From Haliscomenobacter sp965225875 (lineage in GTDB: Bacteria > Bacteroidota > Bacteroidia > Chitinophagales > Saprospiraceae): DNA of 64,000 nucleotides. Below are positions 1 to 8,514 of the stretch, piece by piece (position 1 is the stretch's first letter; each line of letters begins with the position of its first letter). The stretch spans positions 558,001 through 622,000 of the forward strand of contig NZ_CBDDBS010000001.1 in the NCBI RefSeq assembly GCF_965225875.1. The letters are read 5' to 3'. The position numbers and the translations under genes were made by a program. Under the pieces are notes generated by a model. That model was not told the origin of the DNA, ran no database searches, and saw only the letters and a list, made by a program, of their open reading frames with translations.

Positions 1-2
1 TT

Positions 3-116
3 GTTGCGTTTTTTCAACAGCACCCCGAAAAAATCAAAGGGGAAATTGTCATCGTTGTCGCTGGGAAGGAAGACAAGGAAGGTAAAGAAGATAAATATGA
101 AAAACATGAAAAATAA
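3..116 (+). CDS. rsmI: RsmI C-terminal end (partial)
   Basis: An open frame enters from the left edge and stops at 114-116. The visible 37 residues include QQHPEKIKGEIVIVVAGKED, which resembles the C-terminal strand of RsmI, the 16S rRNA C1402 2'-O-methyltransferase, where a KGE(I/M)V(L/I)(I/V)V.G motif precedes a charged tail. The rest of the gene lies outside the window. Its last 20 bases overlap the start of the M28 peptidase in another frame, which suggests translational coupling. The call rests on a short tail and could be another protein with a similar end. Confidence 0.6.
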   Translation, partial: VAFFQQHPEKIKGEIVIVVAGKEDKEGKEDKYEKHEK

Positions 117-1116
117 ACTGGCCCTCTTGGGTGGGCTTATTTGCGTTCTGGCTTTTGGTTTTACTTTTTGTAAAAATGGAAAAAGCCAGCCCGAAGTAGT
201 GGATGAAAAGCCCCCTGTTGCAGCAAAAGTTCCTGCTTTTAACCGTGATTCGGCTTTCCAGTACGTAAACAAACAAACCGAGTTTGGCCCCCGCGTGCCC
301 AATACTGCCGCTCACGTGGCCTGCAAAAACTGGCTTTCTGCCAAACTAAAAGGCTATGGACTGGAAGTCATCGAGCAAAATTTCACGCCTACTACTTTTG
401 ATGGCAAAAAACTGAATAGCACCAACATCATTGGTCAATACCGCCCTGACCTCAGCCGACGGATTCTCCTGGCTGCCCACTGGGATTCACGCCCTTTTGC
501 TGACTCACCTATTGCGACTGGTGACAAAACCAAACCCGTAATGGGTGCTGACGATGGGGGTAGCGGGGTAGGCATTCTGCTTGAAGTAGCCCGCCAATTG
601 CAGGCCAATCCAGTAGACATTGGCGTGGACATCGTCTTTTTTGATGCCGAAGATTGGGGCGACAGCAGTGAAAACGCTAAATCCGACACCTGGTGCCTCG
701 GTTCCCAATACTGGGCCAAAAACCTGCATTATAAAGGTGGAATCCGCCCTGAATATGGCATCTTGCTCGATATGGTAGGTGCCCCATCCGCACGTTTTGG
801 GTTCGACGATGTGTCTTACGAGCGTGCTGGTGATGTCCTGCAAAAAGTATGGGGCCTGGCCAAAGAAATGGGTTATGGTCAATATTTTGTAGAAGAAGCA
901 ACTGGCGGTATTACCGATGATCACGTGTACGTCAACTACATTGCAGGGATCAAAATGATCGACATCATCAACAAACCGGCAGCTAGTAAAACTGGTTTTG
1001 TGGACCATTGGCACACGGACGGGGATACCATAGACAAAATTGACCGGTACACTTTAAGAGCAGTAGGTCAAGTGTTATTGGCCGTAATCTATCGGGAGTT
1101 CAATGGTGAATTATAA
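97..1116 (+). CDS. M28-family zinc peptidase / glutaminyl-cyclase-like lipoprotein
   Basis: The start is placed at ATG 97 (a second in-frame ATG is at 106), because the in-frame sequence upstream belongs to the overlapping rsmI end. The N-terminus is a signal peptide with a Cys after a hydrophobic run (LAFGFTFCKNG), fitting an exported lipoprotein. The core has the M28 metal site in order: AAHWDSRP (His, about residue 128), GADDGGSG (Asp, about 152), FFDAEDWG (Glu, about 185) and a C-terminal DHWHTDGDT with the last His. The set H-D-E-D-H is shared by M28 aminopeptidases and bacterial glutaminyl-peptide cyclotransferases; the EDWG and W..H context fits the cyclase-like subgroup. The substrate cannot be fixed from sequence. 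Confidence 0.85.
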   Translation: MKNMKNKLALLGGLICVLAFGFTFCKNGKSQPEVVDEKPPVAAKVPAFNRDSAFQYVNKQTEFGPRVPNTAAHVACKNWLSAKLKGYGLEVIEQNFTPTTFDGKKLNSTNIIGQYRPDLSRRILLAAHWDSRPFADSPIATGDKTKPVMGADDGGSGVGILLEVARQLQANPVDIGVDIVFFDAEDWGDSSENAKSDTWCLGSQYWAKNLHYKGGIRPEYGILLDMVGAPSARFGFDDVSYERAGDVLQKVWGLAKEMGYGQYFVEEATGGITDDHVYVNYIAGIKMIDIINKPAASKTGFVDHWHTDGDTIDKIDRYTLRAVGQVLLAVIYREFNGEL

Positions 1117-1124
1117 AGATTTAG

Positions 1125-1156
1125 TTTAAAAAAGCATCAGAATCTGGAACGAAGGG
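1125..1156 (+). repeat. Direct repeat, left copy
   Basis: A 32-bp stretch ending in CAGAATCTGGAACGAAGGG recurs at 2385-2417, where the last 19 bases are identical and the preceding A-rich part is similar. The two copies flank an AT-rich orphan gene and a long inverted repeat, so they may mark an insertion, or may be dispersed repeats. Confidence 0.7.
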
Positions 1157-1260
1157 TGGAAGCCTATTCTTACTTGGTCGTAGATTAGTGACATGTCTAC
1201 GCCAAGAACTCATTTGTACGCAGGACAATTCACATTCTTTTTGTTTCCCAAATAATTTCT

Positions 1261-2070
1261 ATGAAAAAGAAAAATGTTCTAATCATCATTTCTTTCATTT
1301 TCTTTTTCGGTTATAGCATCAAGCTGACCAGTCAAAATATCACAGGTAAGTGGTATAATTATGATTTTTCGGAAAATTTCATTGTTTTTGATACGCTTAG
1401 GCATTTTAATATACATGTTGATGATTTTTTATTTGAAGCCCCAGGTCTTCCATATCTAATTGAATCGAATAGTAATGATTCAGTTTTAATTGTAAAAATC
1501 GGGTCTTTATTCAAAGCTAATTTATATTTTTTTACTAGTCATATTGTTTTTGTTGGGTATAAAACAGGTGAAATTTCAGGCCATATTGATGAAGTAGGGC
1601 TTTTCTTGAAAGACAAGAGCTATAAAGATTCTCTGAATTTCGCTCGTGATCCCAAACTTGAAATACTTGTTCCTGAAAATTTCACAGGTGAAGCGTATAT
1701 AGCTTTTTCACAACCCGTGGATGATGGTCTACAAACTGTAACTTCAGAAAAAACAACGATCCGAATAAAAAAAAATGGGCTTCTTCAATCTTCTATTAGG
1801 CAAGATCCTCTCATTTATGCCAGAAAGAACGAAGTATTCCGTTATGAATCCTCTAATAAAGTATTACCAGTTTTTCATCCAGGTTTCACTCGTATTGAGG
1901 GTTTTAAGCATCGGTTAAACCCACAAGATATTTGTGTACTTTCTCTAGGCTTTAACCAAAGTGCCCGTTCAAAGATAAATGAAAAATTTTGCCAAGAAAT
2001 AGAAGGCGATGTAGGGCAATACATCATTGACACTTTTGAGAACCTAGTAAAAATCGATAAAATTAACTAA
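1261..2070 (+). CDS. Uncharacterised secreted protein (AT-rich)
   Basis: A 269-residue protein with an N-terminal signal peptide (MKKKNVLIIISFIFFFGYSI followed by KLTSQN), so probably exported. No family was recognised. The codon use is clearly more AT-rich than the peptidase before it and the astacin after it, and the gene sits between the two copies of a direct repeat, so it looks like a recent arrival. It has no co-directional partner close enough to call an operon. The predicted mature protein is mixed alpha/beta with no evident repeats or metal-binding cluster. Confidence 0.65.
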   Translation: MKKKNVLIIISFIFFFGYSIKLTSQNITGKWYNYDFSENFIVFDTLRHFNIHVDDFLFEAPGLPYLIESNSNDSVLIVKIGSLFKANLYFFTSHIVFVGYKTGEISGHIDEVGLFLKDKSYKDSLNFARDPKLEILVPENFTGEAYIAFSQPVDDGLQTVTSEKTTIRIKKNGLLQSSIRQDPLIYARKNEVFRYESSNKVLPVFHPGFTRIEGFKHRLNPQDICVLSLGFNQSARSKINEKFCQEIEGDVGQYIIDTFENLVKIDKIN

Positions 2071-2144
2071 TCTACCCTGACAAAGTCAGGATCGACTAGT
2101 TCGCGAAAATGCTTATACTTCGTGGCTAAATTTCTAAAACCATT

Positions 2145-2385
2145 CCAGAGGTGGGGTTTCAAACCACACTACTGAACATTTTACTCGGAGGACATCAATT
2201 GCCACGTGCTTTAGCGCGTGGTTAGCAGGATTTTTTAAAAATGGGCTTTAGCCCTCGCTTAAAAATTAATGCCAGGACTAAAGTCCATCAAAAAGACAAT
2301 CTCCATCCACGCGCTAAAGCACATGGCAATTCATGTCCTTCACTTCTGAAATACAAAAATGCCCAGTAGTATGGCTTTAAACTAT
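2145..2385. repeat. Long imperfect inverted repeat, about 240 bp
   Basis: Most of the 410-base gene-free stretch between 2071 and 2480 is one large foldback. Outer arms: CAAACCACACTACTGAACAT near 2160 against its near-complement near 2365. Inner arms: ATTGCCACGTGCTTTAGCG near 2199 against GCTAAAGCACATGGCAAT near 2313. The loop holds two small palindromes, GGGCTTTAGCCC and GGACTAAAGTCC. No open frame of note lies inside. It may act as a transcription barrier or be a non-autonomous element. Confidence 0.75.
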
Positions 2386-2417
2386 TTCAAAAAAGTACCA
2401 GAATCTGGAACGAAGGG
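2385..2417 (+). repeat. Direct repeat, right copy
   Basis: Second copy of the 1125-1156 sequence, with CAGAATCTGGAACGAAGGG at 2399-2417. It lies about 60 bases upstream of the astacin gene, whereas the left copy follows the M28 gene, so removing the segment between them would join the two GC-richer neighbours. Confidence 0.7.
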
Positions 2418-2480
2418 GTTTTGCATCAACACTTAATTGTGTCACTAGCAATATTGCTACGATGCTAAAACCTCTTCGAC

Positions 2481-3836
2481 ATGAAAACACCTTTAGCCGG
2501 GCTTTGGAATCAACTCTTGATTTCATTGACCCAAAAACCGATTTTCAGAACACTACCTGTCCTTTCCAGCTGCCTGATGCTACTGTTTTTTTTGAGCAAC
2601 ACCACTACCCTCTCCGCACAAGAACAGTACGCGACGAACATTACACCTACCCAACGCCAACTGTCGATCAAACTTCCTTTCGCCAGAGTCGCCCAAAGCA
2701 TTAAAGTAGATGTATACAACAATCTGGTAGTCACCGAAGGCGACATCATCCTTGGTCCATTGGTTAGTTTTGAAGGCGACAATGCAGTGGCTATCGACGG
2801 TGCTCAGTACCGCTGGCCAAACTCGGTGATCCCCTATTACATCACCCCCGGGCACCCCCAAACCGCAGCCATCAATTGGGCCATCAATCATGTCAACAGC
2901 ACAACCAACATCTGTCTGGTGCCCCGCACCAATCAAGGCGATTACATTCGTTTTGTGTCGGGATCGGGCTGCGCTTCTTATGTAGGCCGCCAAGGTGGAA
3001 TGCAAGACATCGTGATTGGAAGCTGCTCACAAGGTAGCATTGCCCACGAAATTTGTCACGCTGCCGGACTTTGGCACGAGCATTCCCGCGCCGACCGCGA
3101 CAATTTCATCACCGTCAACTGGGCAAACATCACCGCAGGCAAGGAACACAACTTCAACAAACATGTAGCAGACGGTACCGACATTGGCACCTACGACTAC
3201 GGCTCGATTATGCACTACGGCACCCATGGTTTTTCCAAAAACGGACAACCTACCATTTCGATCCGCAAACCTCCAGGCACCAACGCTACTACCATTGGCC
3301 AGCGCAATGCACTAAGCCCCAAAGACGTCGCAGCGCTGAACAATCTGTACGCTCCTGGTCCTTGTAAATCGACCAATTGTGGCGCGGAAGATTGTTTGAC
3401 TTTCAATCCAGCTAGTCTTACAGTTGTTCAAAGCGGTAGCATTTGGAAAGTCGTCAGTGGCAACAGTTCCATGTTTGCTGCACCCAACAAAGCTGAAGCC
3501 GAGCGCATTGTTCAACTGTGCAAACACCTGGGTTTCAACCGCAGTTGTTATGTAGGTCGCCCCGATCCTTCGTTCCAGTACAGTTTGGTCAATGGCGCAG
3601 CATCCAATGCACCTATGTTGGCGGGTGAAGATTGCCTTAGCTTCAATCCGGCCAATCTACAAATCCAGACCATCGGTGGGCGGGTCAAAATTACGGATGG
3701 CAACAGCATCCTCTTTGACTTTGGCACTTCGATGGCGGAAGCTCAAATGGCACTGTGTTTGATCAAAAAATACAAGTTTACCAAAACTTGCTATGTTGGT
3801 CGTCCTGATGCATCCTTCCAATACATGCGCAAATGA
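2481..3836 (+). CDS. Secreted astacin (M12A) metalloprotease with duplicated C-terminal module
   Basis: A 451-residue protein with a long signal peptide (hydrophobic VLSSCLMLLFFLS, cleavage likely after TTTLSA). The catalytic domain spans roughly residues 95-295 and carries the astacin zinc motif HEICHAAGLWHEHSRADRD (His about 189, 193 and 199, Glu 190) and the Met-turn SIMHYG. After it come two tandem copies of an approximately 70-residue module, from about 303 and 383, each beginning EDCL(T/S)FNPA and ending CYVGRPD.SFQY. These are probably substrate-binding or anchoring domains. The stop overlaps the next start (ATGATG), so the two genes are probably translated together. Secreted endopeptidase activity follows from the family; the substrate is unknown. 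Confidence 0.93.
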   Translation: MKTPLAGLWNQLLISLTQKPIFRTLPVLSSCLMLLFFLSNTTTLSAQEQYATNITPTQRQLSIKLPFARVAQSIKVDVYNNLVVTEGDIILGPLVSFEGDNAVAIDGAQYRWPNSVIPYYITPGHPQTAAINWAINHVNSTTNICLVPRTNQGDYIRFVSGSGCASYVGRQGGMQDIVIGSCSQGSIAHEICHAAGLWHEHSRADRDNFITVNWANITAGKEHNFNKHVADGTDIGTYDYGSIMHYGTHGFSKNGQPTISIRKPPGTNATTIGQRNALSPKDVAALNNLYAPGPCKSTNCGAEDCLTFNPASLTVVQSGSIWKVVSGNSSMFAAPNKAEAERIVQLCKHLGFNRSCYVGRPDPSFQYSLVNGAASNAPMLAGEDCLSFNPANLQIQTIGGRVKITDGNSILFDFGTSMAEAQMALCLIKKYKFTKTCYVGRPDASFQYMRK

Positions 3837-4378
3837 TGACTCGAATGGTTCAATGCCTCGTATTAATGGTTATGGCAACCACGTTTTTTCAATGCGCTGA
3901 AAACGCCGCAAAAACGAGCAGCAAAACGCCTGAAAAAACCGAAACCATGACCGTGCAACACTACAAAGTGCCTTGTCAGGGCGAATCTGTCCAACTCTGT
4001 TATTTGGTCAAAACACAAGGCCAGGCTGACTGGGAATATTGGTACGATGAAATCCAAGGCTTTGAGTACGAATGGGGCTATGTTTACACCCTGGAGGTCA
4101 ACAAAACCACCATCGAAAATCCACCGCAGGATGGATCTTCCATTGCCATAAAATTGGTAAAGGTGCTGAAAAAGGAGGCTGTAGCCGGGAGTTTTGAATT
4201 GCCCTTGAATATGGAAGGTACTGTGCTTTTGGAAAACAGCTCTGGGGAATGGACTTATTTCCAGCAGATTCCAGTACTTGTTTCTGCAGCCTTGGCGACC
4301 AAGCTGGACAAGGCTCAAACGGGTGTATTCCAGCATGGAGATAAAAAACAAACTTTGACGCTCTTGAGTGTCAAATGA
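3833..4378 (+). CDS. Uncharacterised lipoprotein, partner of the astacin
   Basis: A 181-residue protein with a lipoprotein signal (MVMATTFFQCAEN: hydrophobic run then Cys). No known domain was recognised; the body contains a Trp/Tyr-rich stretch (DWEYWYDEIQGFEYEWGYVY). Its start overlaps the astacin stop by four bases and a terminator follows at 4402, so the two genes form a unit. A protective or inhibitory role toward the protease is possible but only inferred from position. Confidence 0.75.
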   Translation: MMTRMVQCLVLMVMATTFFQCAENAAKTSSKTPEKTETMTVQHYKVPCQGESVQLCYLVKTQGQADWEYWYDEIQGFEYEWGYVYTLEVNKTTIENPPQDGSSIAIKLVKVLKKEAVAGSFELPLNMEGTVLLENSSGEWTYFQQIPVLVSAALATKLDKAQTGVFQHGDKKQTLTLLSVK

Positions 4379-4401
4379 TGCAGACGCGATATTTTTAGAT
4401 G

Positions 4402-4441
4402 CTGCCTTCAACGTTTCGTGGTGTTGAGGGCAGTTTTTTTC
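4402..4441 (+). terminator. Rho-independent terminator
   Basis: CTGCCTTCAAC pairs with GTTGAGGGCAG across a 10-base loop, with one G-T wobble, followed by a run of eight T. It lies just after the astacin-lipoprotein pair on the same strand. Confidence 0.85.
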
Positions 4442-4450
4442 TGCGCGCTA

Positions 4451-4558
4451 TACCTGTGGCGCCTCTTTGGTGCCTTAGGTTTCTTAGGTGGTGAAATTGT
4501 CCTATTGTTTCTTTTCACCATCTAAGAAACTTAAGGCACTAAAGAAACACCTCAGGTA
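4451..4558. repeat. Palindromic repeat, GTGCCTTAGGTTTCTTAGG family (full copy)
   Basis: Arms of about 45 bases containing GTGCCTTAGGTTTCTTAGG and a near-complement fold around a short loop (ATTGTCCTATTG). It sits between two convergent genes. Related copies lie at 6749-6780 (half) and 12742-12848 (full, nearly perfect). Confidence 0.85.
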
Positions 4559-4574
4559 CTTCGCAATAGAACAA

Positions 4575-6695
4575 TTATTTCTCCACTACAATCCCCGCAT
4601 AATCCGTCAAACGGCTCACTTTGAAACTCACATATCCTTCCTGGTAGACAAAAGGGATGGGCCTCTCCTCCCCCAATTTCCAAACTTTCCGTGGCCGATA
4701 AGTCACCTTAATTTTGACCTCAGTATCGTAAACAGGTAGCGGTTCAAAATACGTATTCCCACTAAAACCCGTCAGGTTGATCAAGTGCAAGATATGCCCA
4801 GCCGAACGAAAAGGTGTAGCAATGGTCACCTCTGCCGTATTCGGCATGTATTCATTCAGGATCATTTCTACCCGGGGATGGGCATTCGTGACGATCTCTT
4901 GGTCAAGAGCGGGATACAACTGCTTCAAAATATCCAGCACCAGGTACTTGTGCTGTTCGTACCCCGTTTGGTAATAAATGCGGCCAATGTTGATGGGCAT
5001 CAAGGCATTGGTGCTCTTGCCGTTTTGGTGCAAGTTCGCTGCAAAATAATTGAGCGGATCGTGGCCACCGATCATTTCGGGTGGGCCGGGGCGGCCTTTG
5101 TCCAAAATGGGTAGTAACGACTTGTCGCCCCGATCAAATTGGTACAGCCCCAGGTTGTACTTAAAATGCACCATACTTTGCCCGACGAAATGGGTGAAGA
5201 TTTTAGGATCATTGGGTTGTAAATAATTGCCCTCCCCATCGTTGAGATCCTTTACAATAGTCGCCCCAAACAAGGTTTTTAAAGCCGCCGGAGCATCAAA
5301 TAGGCTGCGATTGCTGGCAAAAAGCGATACACCCGCCTGCGAAAGCTCCTGCAAAACCGCTAAATCCTGCGCAGCCAAATATTGAATATCGGGTAAAATC
5401 AAAACCTTGTATTGACTCAGTTTTGCTTTAAGCCGGGCCAAATGGTTGTCCTGGATGATGTCGAAAGGGATATGCGCTTCCTTCAACATCATCTGGATGC
5501 CCCGATACTCCTCCATTGGCAAACCACCTGGCCAATAACCCGGGGCGACCACTGCAACTTTGGCCACCGAGGCGTAATTACCAAAATAGGGTTCCCATTT
5601 TTTCTGAAAAGCATATATCTTTTTCATCACCGCAAAATTCCGCTGGTCTTCGTACTCCCGCAGGTCACCCATCAGGCTTACGTCGGTACCGGAGCCGTTG
5701 GCCAGGTTTTCCCAGAGGCGGATGCCTACCTCTTCGGGTTCAGCCGCATTGAAGCGACTGCGGAAAGAGATTTGTTGGATGCTGGCATTGCTGACAATTT
5801 TATCGGGAAAGGTTTGTTCGATGTGGTTGGTATTGTCACTGCCCGTGTAAGGCCAATAAGGCAATCCGTGGGTCTGGCTTTCGTGGCGAATGATGTCGAC
5901 ATAGTCTTCGAGATAAGTGCAGATGGCCACTTTCTTTTTGCGGCCCTTGACCAATTCATGGAGTCTTTTGGACCACAGGCTAATGCTTTCCTTTTTAAAT
6001 TCCTCGTATTTTCTAAAAACGGGGTCGTTTTTGTCTTCTTTCAGGGGCAAGTCCAGGCCTCCGCTCCATTTTTTAAAAGCAGCCTTGTCGTATTCGTTTT
6101 GGTCGATGCCTTCGTAGGTGTTTTCGTAGGAATTGCGGGTTTGGTAGCCGGGCATGTTGAGGAAGATTCCATCCACATCAAAGTTGTCGAGCACTTCAGC
6201 AACGATGTCAAAGGCTTTTTCCTGCACATAGGGCGCATTGATGCTCACGACGTATTTATCGGTATTGACAATTCTTTTGCCAGTAGGTGATAGATAAAAC
6301 CAGTCGGGATGCTTTTGGAAAATGCTTACATCGGCTCGGCTAAAGTCGAAACGTACAATTACCCTTATCCCGTGATCGTGGCAACGTTGAACGATCCGCC
6401 CCAGGTCGCCTGGCCTCATGTAGGGATTGAGGTAGTGAAAGTCCAGCTTGCTTTCGTAAAATGCCATGATCCCTCCCGCATTGATGATAAGGGCATTGGC
6501 CGAAAAGTTGCGCAGGTCTTTGACGATGCTATCTGCGTCTAGTTTGGCGGCTTCGTAGGCGGGTAGGTTCATTTGGATGAGCCGCAGGTTGTTGCGTTTC
6601 CACCATTCGGACTGGTCGCTGGGCAGAATTGGTTTTTGCGCCCAAAGGCTGGAAAAGCAGAGAAGGCAGCAGAAGGACAGGCTGAACTTATTCAT
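4575..6695 (-). CDS. Secreted glycoside-hydrolase-like protein (TIM barrel plus GATase-like domain)
   Basis: A 706-residue protein with a signal peptide (MNKFSLSFCCLLCFSSLWAQ). Residues about 35-380 look like a TIM barrel of the hypothetical-glycosidase / alpha-fucosidase-like kind, with IIVRF-type strands (IRVIVRFDFSR, DVDGIFLNMPGYQT) where acidic residues on the beta-strand ends could be catalytic. Residues about 385-540 resemble the GATase-like trimerisation domain of GH42 beta-galactosidases (VLILPDIQYLA, LFASNRS). A beta-rich C-terminus follows. A GHL6-type assignment is likely but the glycan target is not readable. It is convergent with the astacin unit and separated from it by a palindrome. 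Confidence 0.7.
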   Translation of the reverse strand: MNKFSLSFCCLLCFSSLWAQKPILPSDQSEWWKRNNLRLIQMNLPAYEAAKLDADSIVKDLRNFSANALIINAGGIMAFYESKLDFHYLNPYMRPGDLGRIVQRCHDHGIRVIVRFDFSRADVSIFQKHPDWFYLSPTGKRIVNTDKYVVSINAPYVQEKAFDIVAEVLDNFDVDGIFLNMPGYQTRNSYENTYEGIDQNEYDKAAFKKWSGGLDLPLKEDKNDPVFRKYEEFKKESISLWSKRLHELVKGRKKKVAICTYLEDYVDIIRHESQTHGLPYWPYTGSDNTNHIEQTFPDKIVSNASIQQISFRSRFNAAEPEEVGIRLWENLANGSGTDVSLMGDLREYEDQRNFAVMKKIYAFQKKWEPYFGNYASVAKVAVVAPGYWPGGLPMEEYRGIQMMLKEAHIPFDIIQDNHLARLKAKLSQYKVLILPDIQYLAAQDLAVLQELSQAGVSLFASNRSLFDAPAALKTLFGATIVKDLNDGEGNYLQPNDPKIFTHFVGQSMVHFKYNLGLYQFDRGDKSLLPILDKGRPGPPEMIGGHDPLNYFAANLHQNGKSTNALMPINIGRIYYQTGYEQHKYLVLDILKQLYPALDQEIVTNAHPRVEMILNEYMPNTAEVTIATPFRSAGHILHLINLTGFSGNTYFEPLPVYDTEVKIKVTYRPRKVWKLGEERPIPFVYQEGYVSFKVSRLTDYAGIVVEK

Positions 6696-6748
6696 GTGGT
6701 GTGGCTAATGTTGTTTGTTTGTAGATGGAATAAAACTAAGGTGAATCT

Positions 6749-6780
6749 AAAGTGCCTTTGGTTTCTTAGGTGGTGAAAAA
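6749..6780. repeat. Half copy of the GTGCCTTAGGTTTCTTAGG palindrome family
   Basis: Matches one arm of the repeats at 4451 and 12742 (AGTGCCTTTGGTTTCTTAGG then TGGTGAAAA), with no second arm nearby. It lies in the gap between two minus-strand genes and looks like a decayed copy. Confidence 0.7.
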
Positions 6781-6802
6781 TGTTTTGAAAATATAAAGTT
6801 AC

Positions 6803-7939
6803 TCACAACACCCTCCCCAAAGCCCGTAAACTCTCCACATTGTGCAGCGGCGCAAACAGATCCACGTACGGCAGCGACACCTGCATGCCCCGCACCTCAG
6901 GCGCATAACCAGGCCGACCCGCCAGTGGATTCAGCCAAATCACCCGCTCGGCCTTTTTGCCAATTTTGCGCATACTTTCCTCCAGCACTTCGATATCGCC
7001 CGTATCACACCCGTCGCTGAGAATAAGCACCGTGCTATGGCCGTGCAACAAACGGCTGTATTGCTGATAAAACTGCTCAAAGGAAGCCCCGATGCGGGTC
7101 CCTCCCGACCAGCCGGGGACGGTCTCACTCAGTTCGTTCAGCACCTGGCGGTAATTACTTTGGCGTAAAACCTTGGTAATGCGTTGCAGGCTGGTGGAAA
7201 AAACAAAGGTCTCCACCCGTTGGCCCAGTTGCTGAAAAGCATACACGAACTGGATCAAAAACTGGCTGTACAAGTCCATCGACTTGCTTACATCACAAAG
7301 CAGGATGAGTTGGTTCTTTTGTTGTTTGGGGCGAAAACGGGCCAATTCGATCAGCTCTCCTCCCCTACGCAGGTTTTTGCGCATGGTCGTACGCAGGTCG
7401 AGCATACTGGCGGAGCGGGCGCGTTCTTTGCGGCGACTGTATTGACGCGCCATGCGCCGGGCAATTTGCAGGATCAGTTTGTTGATTTCCTGCAATTCCT
7501 CGGCACTGAACATAGAAAAGTCCTTGCGCCCCAGGGATTCGCCAGCACTGTACACCGCCAATTCGATGTTGTCCTGGGCAGGTTTGCCGTTGAGCCAACT
7601 TTTCAGGGCTTGCAGGGAAGGAGGTTGTTGGCGGGTGCCGGGTTTGCGCGGCTGCTTGTCCTCGGCGATTTTGGAATCAACCGCTTTTTCCAGCTCCTTC
7701 CAATATTGAGGAAAAATTTGATCAAAAAGTTCCTGCTCGCGTTGCGTGCGGGCCAGAGTGGCGCGCAGGGTATATTGAAACAATTGTGGGTCGTGAAAGG
7801 GTTCAACGATGTCTAGCGCAGCCAACATTGCACTTGATTCCTGGGGGCCAATGGTGAAACCTTTCTGGCGCAGGTAGCGGCAAAAGGCCAGGAGGTTGGC
7901 GCTGAGGGTGGTGTGGCGTTGCAAGAGCGTGTTGGACAT
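6803..7939 (-). CDS. CoxE-like VWA-domain protein
   Basis: A 378-residue cytoplasmic protein. The N-terminal half is helical and charged, with an Arg-rich segment (RRMARQYSRRKERAR). The C-terminal half is a von Willebrand A-like domain with a MIDAS-type motif LLCDVSKSMD (DxSxS), a later WSGGTRIG and a LSDGCDTGD loop, as in the CoxE family. CoxE proteins usually work with a MoxR-type AAA ATPase as a metal-dependent chaperone for enzyme or cofactor insertion; no MoxR gene is in the window, so the partner must lie elsewhere. A bidirectional hairpin separates it from the next minus-strand gene. Confidence 0.85.
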   Translation of the reverse strand: MSNTLLQRHTTLSANLLAFCRYLRQKGFTIGPQESSAMLAALDIVEPFHDPQLFQYTLRATLARTQREQELFDQIFPQYWKELEKAVDSKIAEDKQPRKPGTRQQPPSLQALKSWLNGKPAQDNIELAVYSAGESLGRKDFSMFSAEELQEINKLILQIARRMARQYSRRKERARSASMLDLRTTMRKNLRRGGELIELARFRPKQQKNQLILLCDVSKSMDLYSQFLIQFVYAFQQLGQRVETFVFSTSLQRITKVLRQSNYRQVLNELSETVPGWSGGTRIGASFEQFYQQYSRLLHGHSTVLILSDGCDTGDIEVLEESMRKIGKKAERVIWLNPLAGRPGYAPEVRGMQVSLPYVDLFAPLHNVESLRALGRVL

Positions 7940-7951
7940 AAGCTAAAATAG

Positions 7952-7994
7952 AAAACGGCTGAATCAAGTCTTTTCAACTTCATCCAGCCGTTTT
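7952..7994. terminator. Bidirectional hairpin terminator
   Basis: AAAACGGCTG and CAGCCGTTTT form a 10-bp stem over a 23-base loop, with T runs available on both strands. It follows the small type IX sorting-tail gene on the minus strand. Confidence 0.65.
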
Positions 7995-8058
7995 TGGTTC
8001 TTTCCTGAATACCTGAATAGTGGGTCAAAATGAACGCTTGTTTTTTCTCGCCCCTAAT

Positions 8059-8406
8059 TTATTGTTTGCTGATCCTCTTGGTGGTGATGACTTTGTCTTT
8101 ATCACCGATGATCCGCACCAGGTAAATCCCTCTGGGTAGGTCTCCAACGTACATTTTTTTGTCGGCTGCAATGTCATCGAAGATTTTCATCTGGCGGCCT
8201 GCCAGGTTGAAAACCATCACTTTTTGCACACCTTGAACGTCAGTTAAACCAATGTGACTGGTAGTTGGATTGGGGTAAACCTCAATGATGACACCTCGGT
8301 CTGCCTCTGCTGATGCATACCAATTGCCAGTCTTAGCGCTTGTTTGTCCTATCGCTTTCGGGATTATGAAAAGTACCAGGGTTAATAAGAGTAAGAAGTG
8401 CTTCAT
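8059..8406 (-). CDS. Tiny type IX secretion sorting-domain protein
   Basis: A 115-residue protein: signal peptide (MKHFLLLLTLVLFIIPKAIG), about 20 linker residues, then an almost complete Por secretion tail (VYPNPTTSHIGL, VMVFNLAGRQM, DLPRGIYLVRI, ITTKRI). The tail normally sits at the end of large cargo proteins and directs them through the type IX system to the cell surface. Here there is essentially no cargo. It may be a small secreted peptide or the remnant of a larger gene; the intact signal peptide directly in frame argues against simple decay. Confidence 0.85.
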   Translation of the reverse strand: MKHFLLLLTLVLFIIPKAIGQTSAKTGNWYASAEADRGVIIEVYPNPTTSHIGLTDVQGVQKVMVFNLAGRQMKIFDDIAADKKMYVGDLPRGIYLVRIIGDKDKVITTKRISKQ

Positions 8407-8514
8407 GCAATAGTATTTTAGGACAAAATTTTAACACTTTAAAAATACGTTGAGTTCAAGTATTATGCAAACCTAATTTAGGTATTTGCATTTTTTTAAC
8501 TTTTGGATGATAAA

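Noticed and set aside
5412..6290. Long plus-strand open frame opposite the glycosidase-like gene
   Set aside because: It is a shadow frame; the minus-strand protein has a signal peptide and domain pattern, whereas this one has none.
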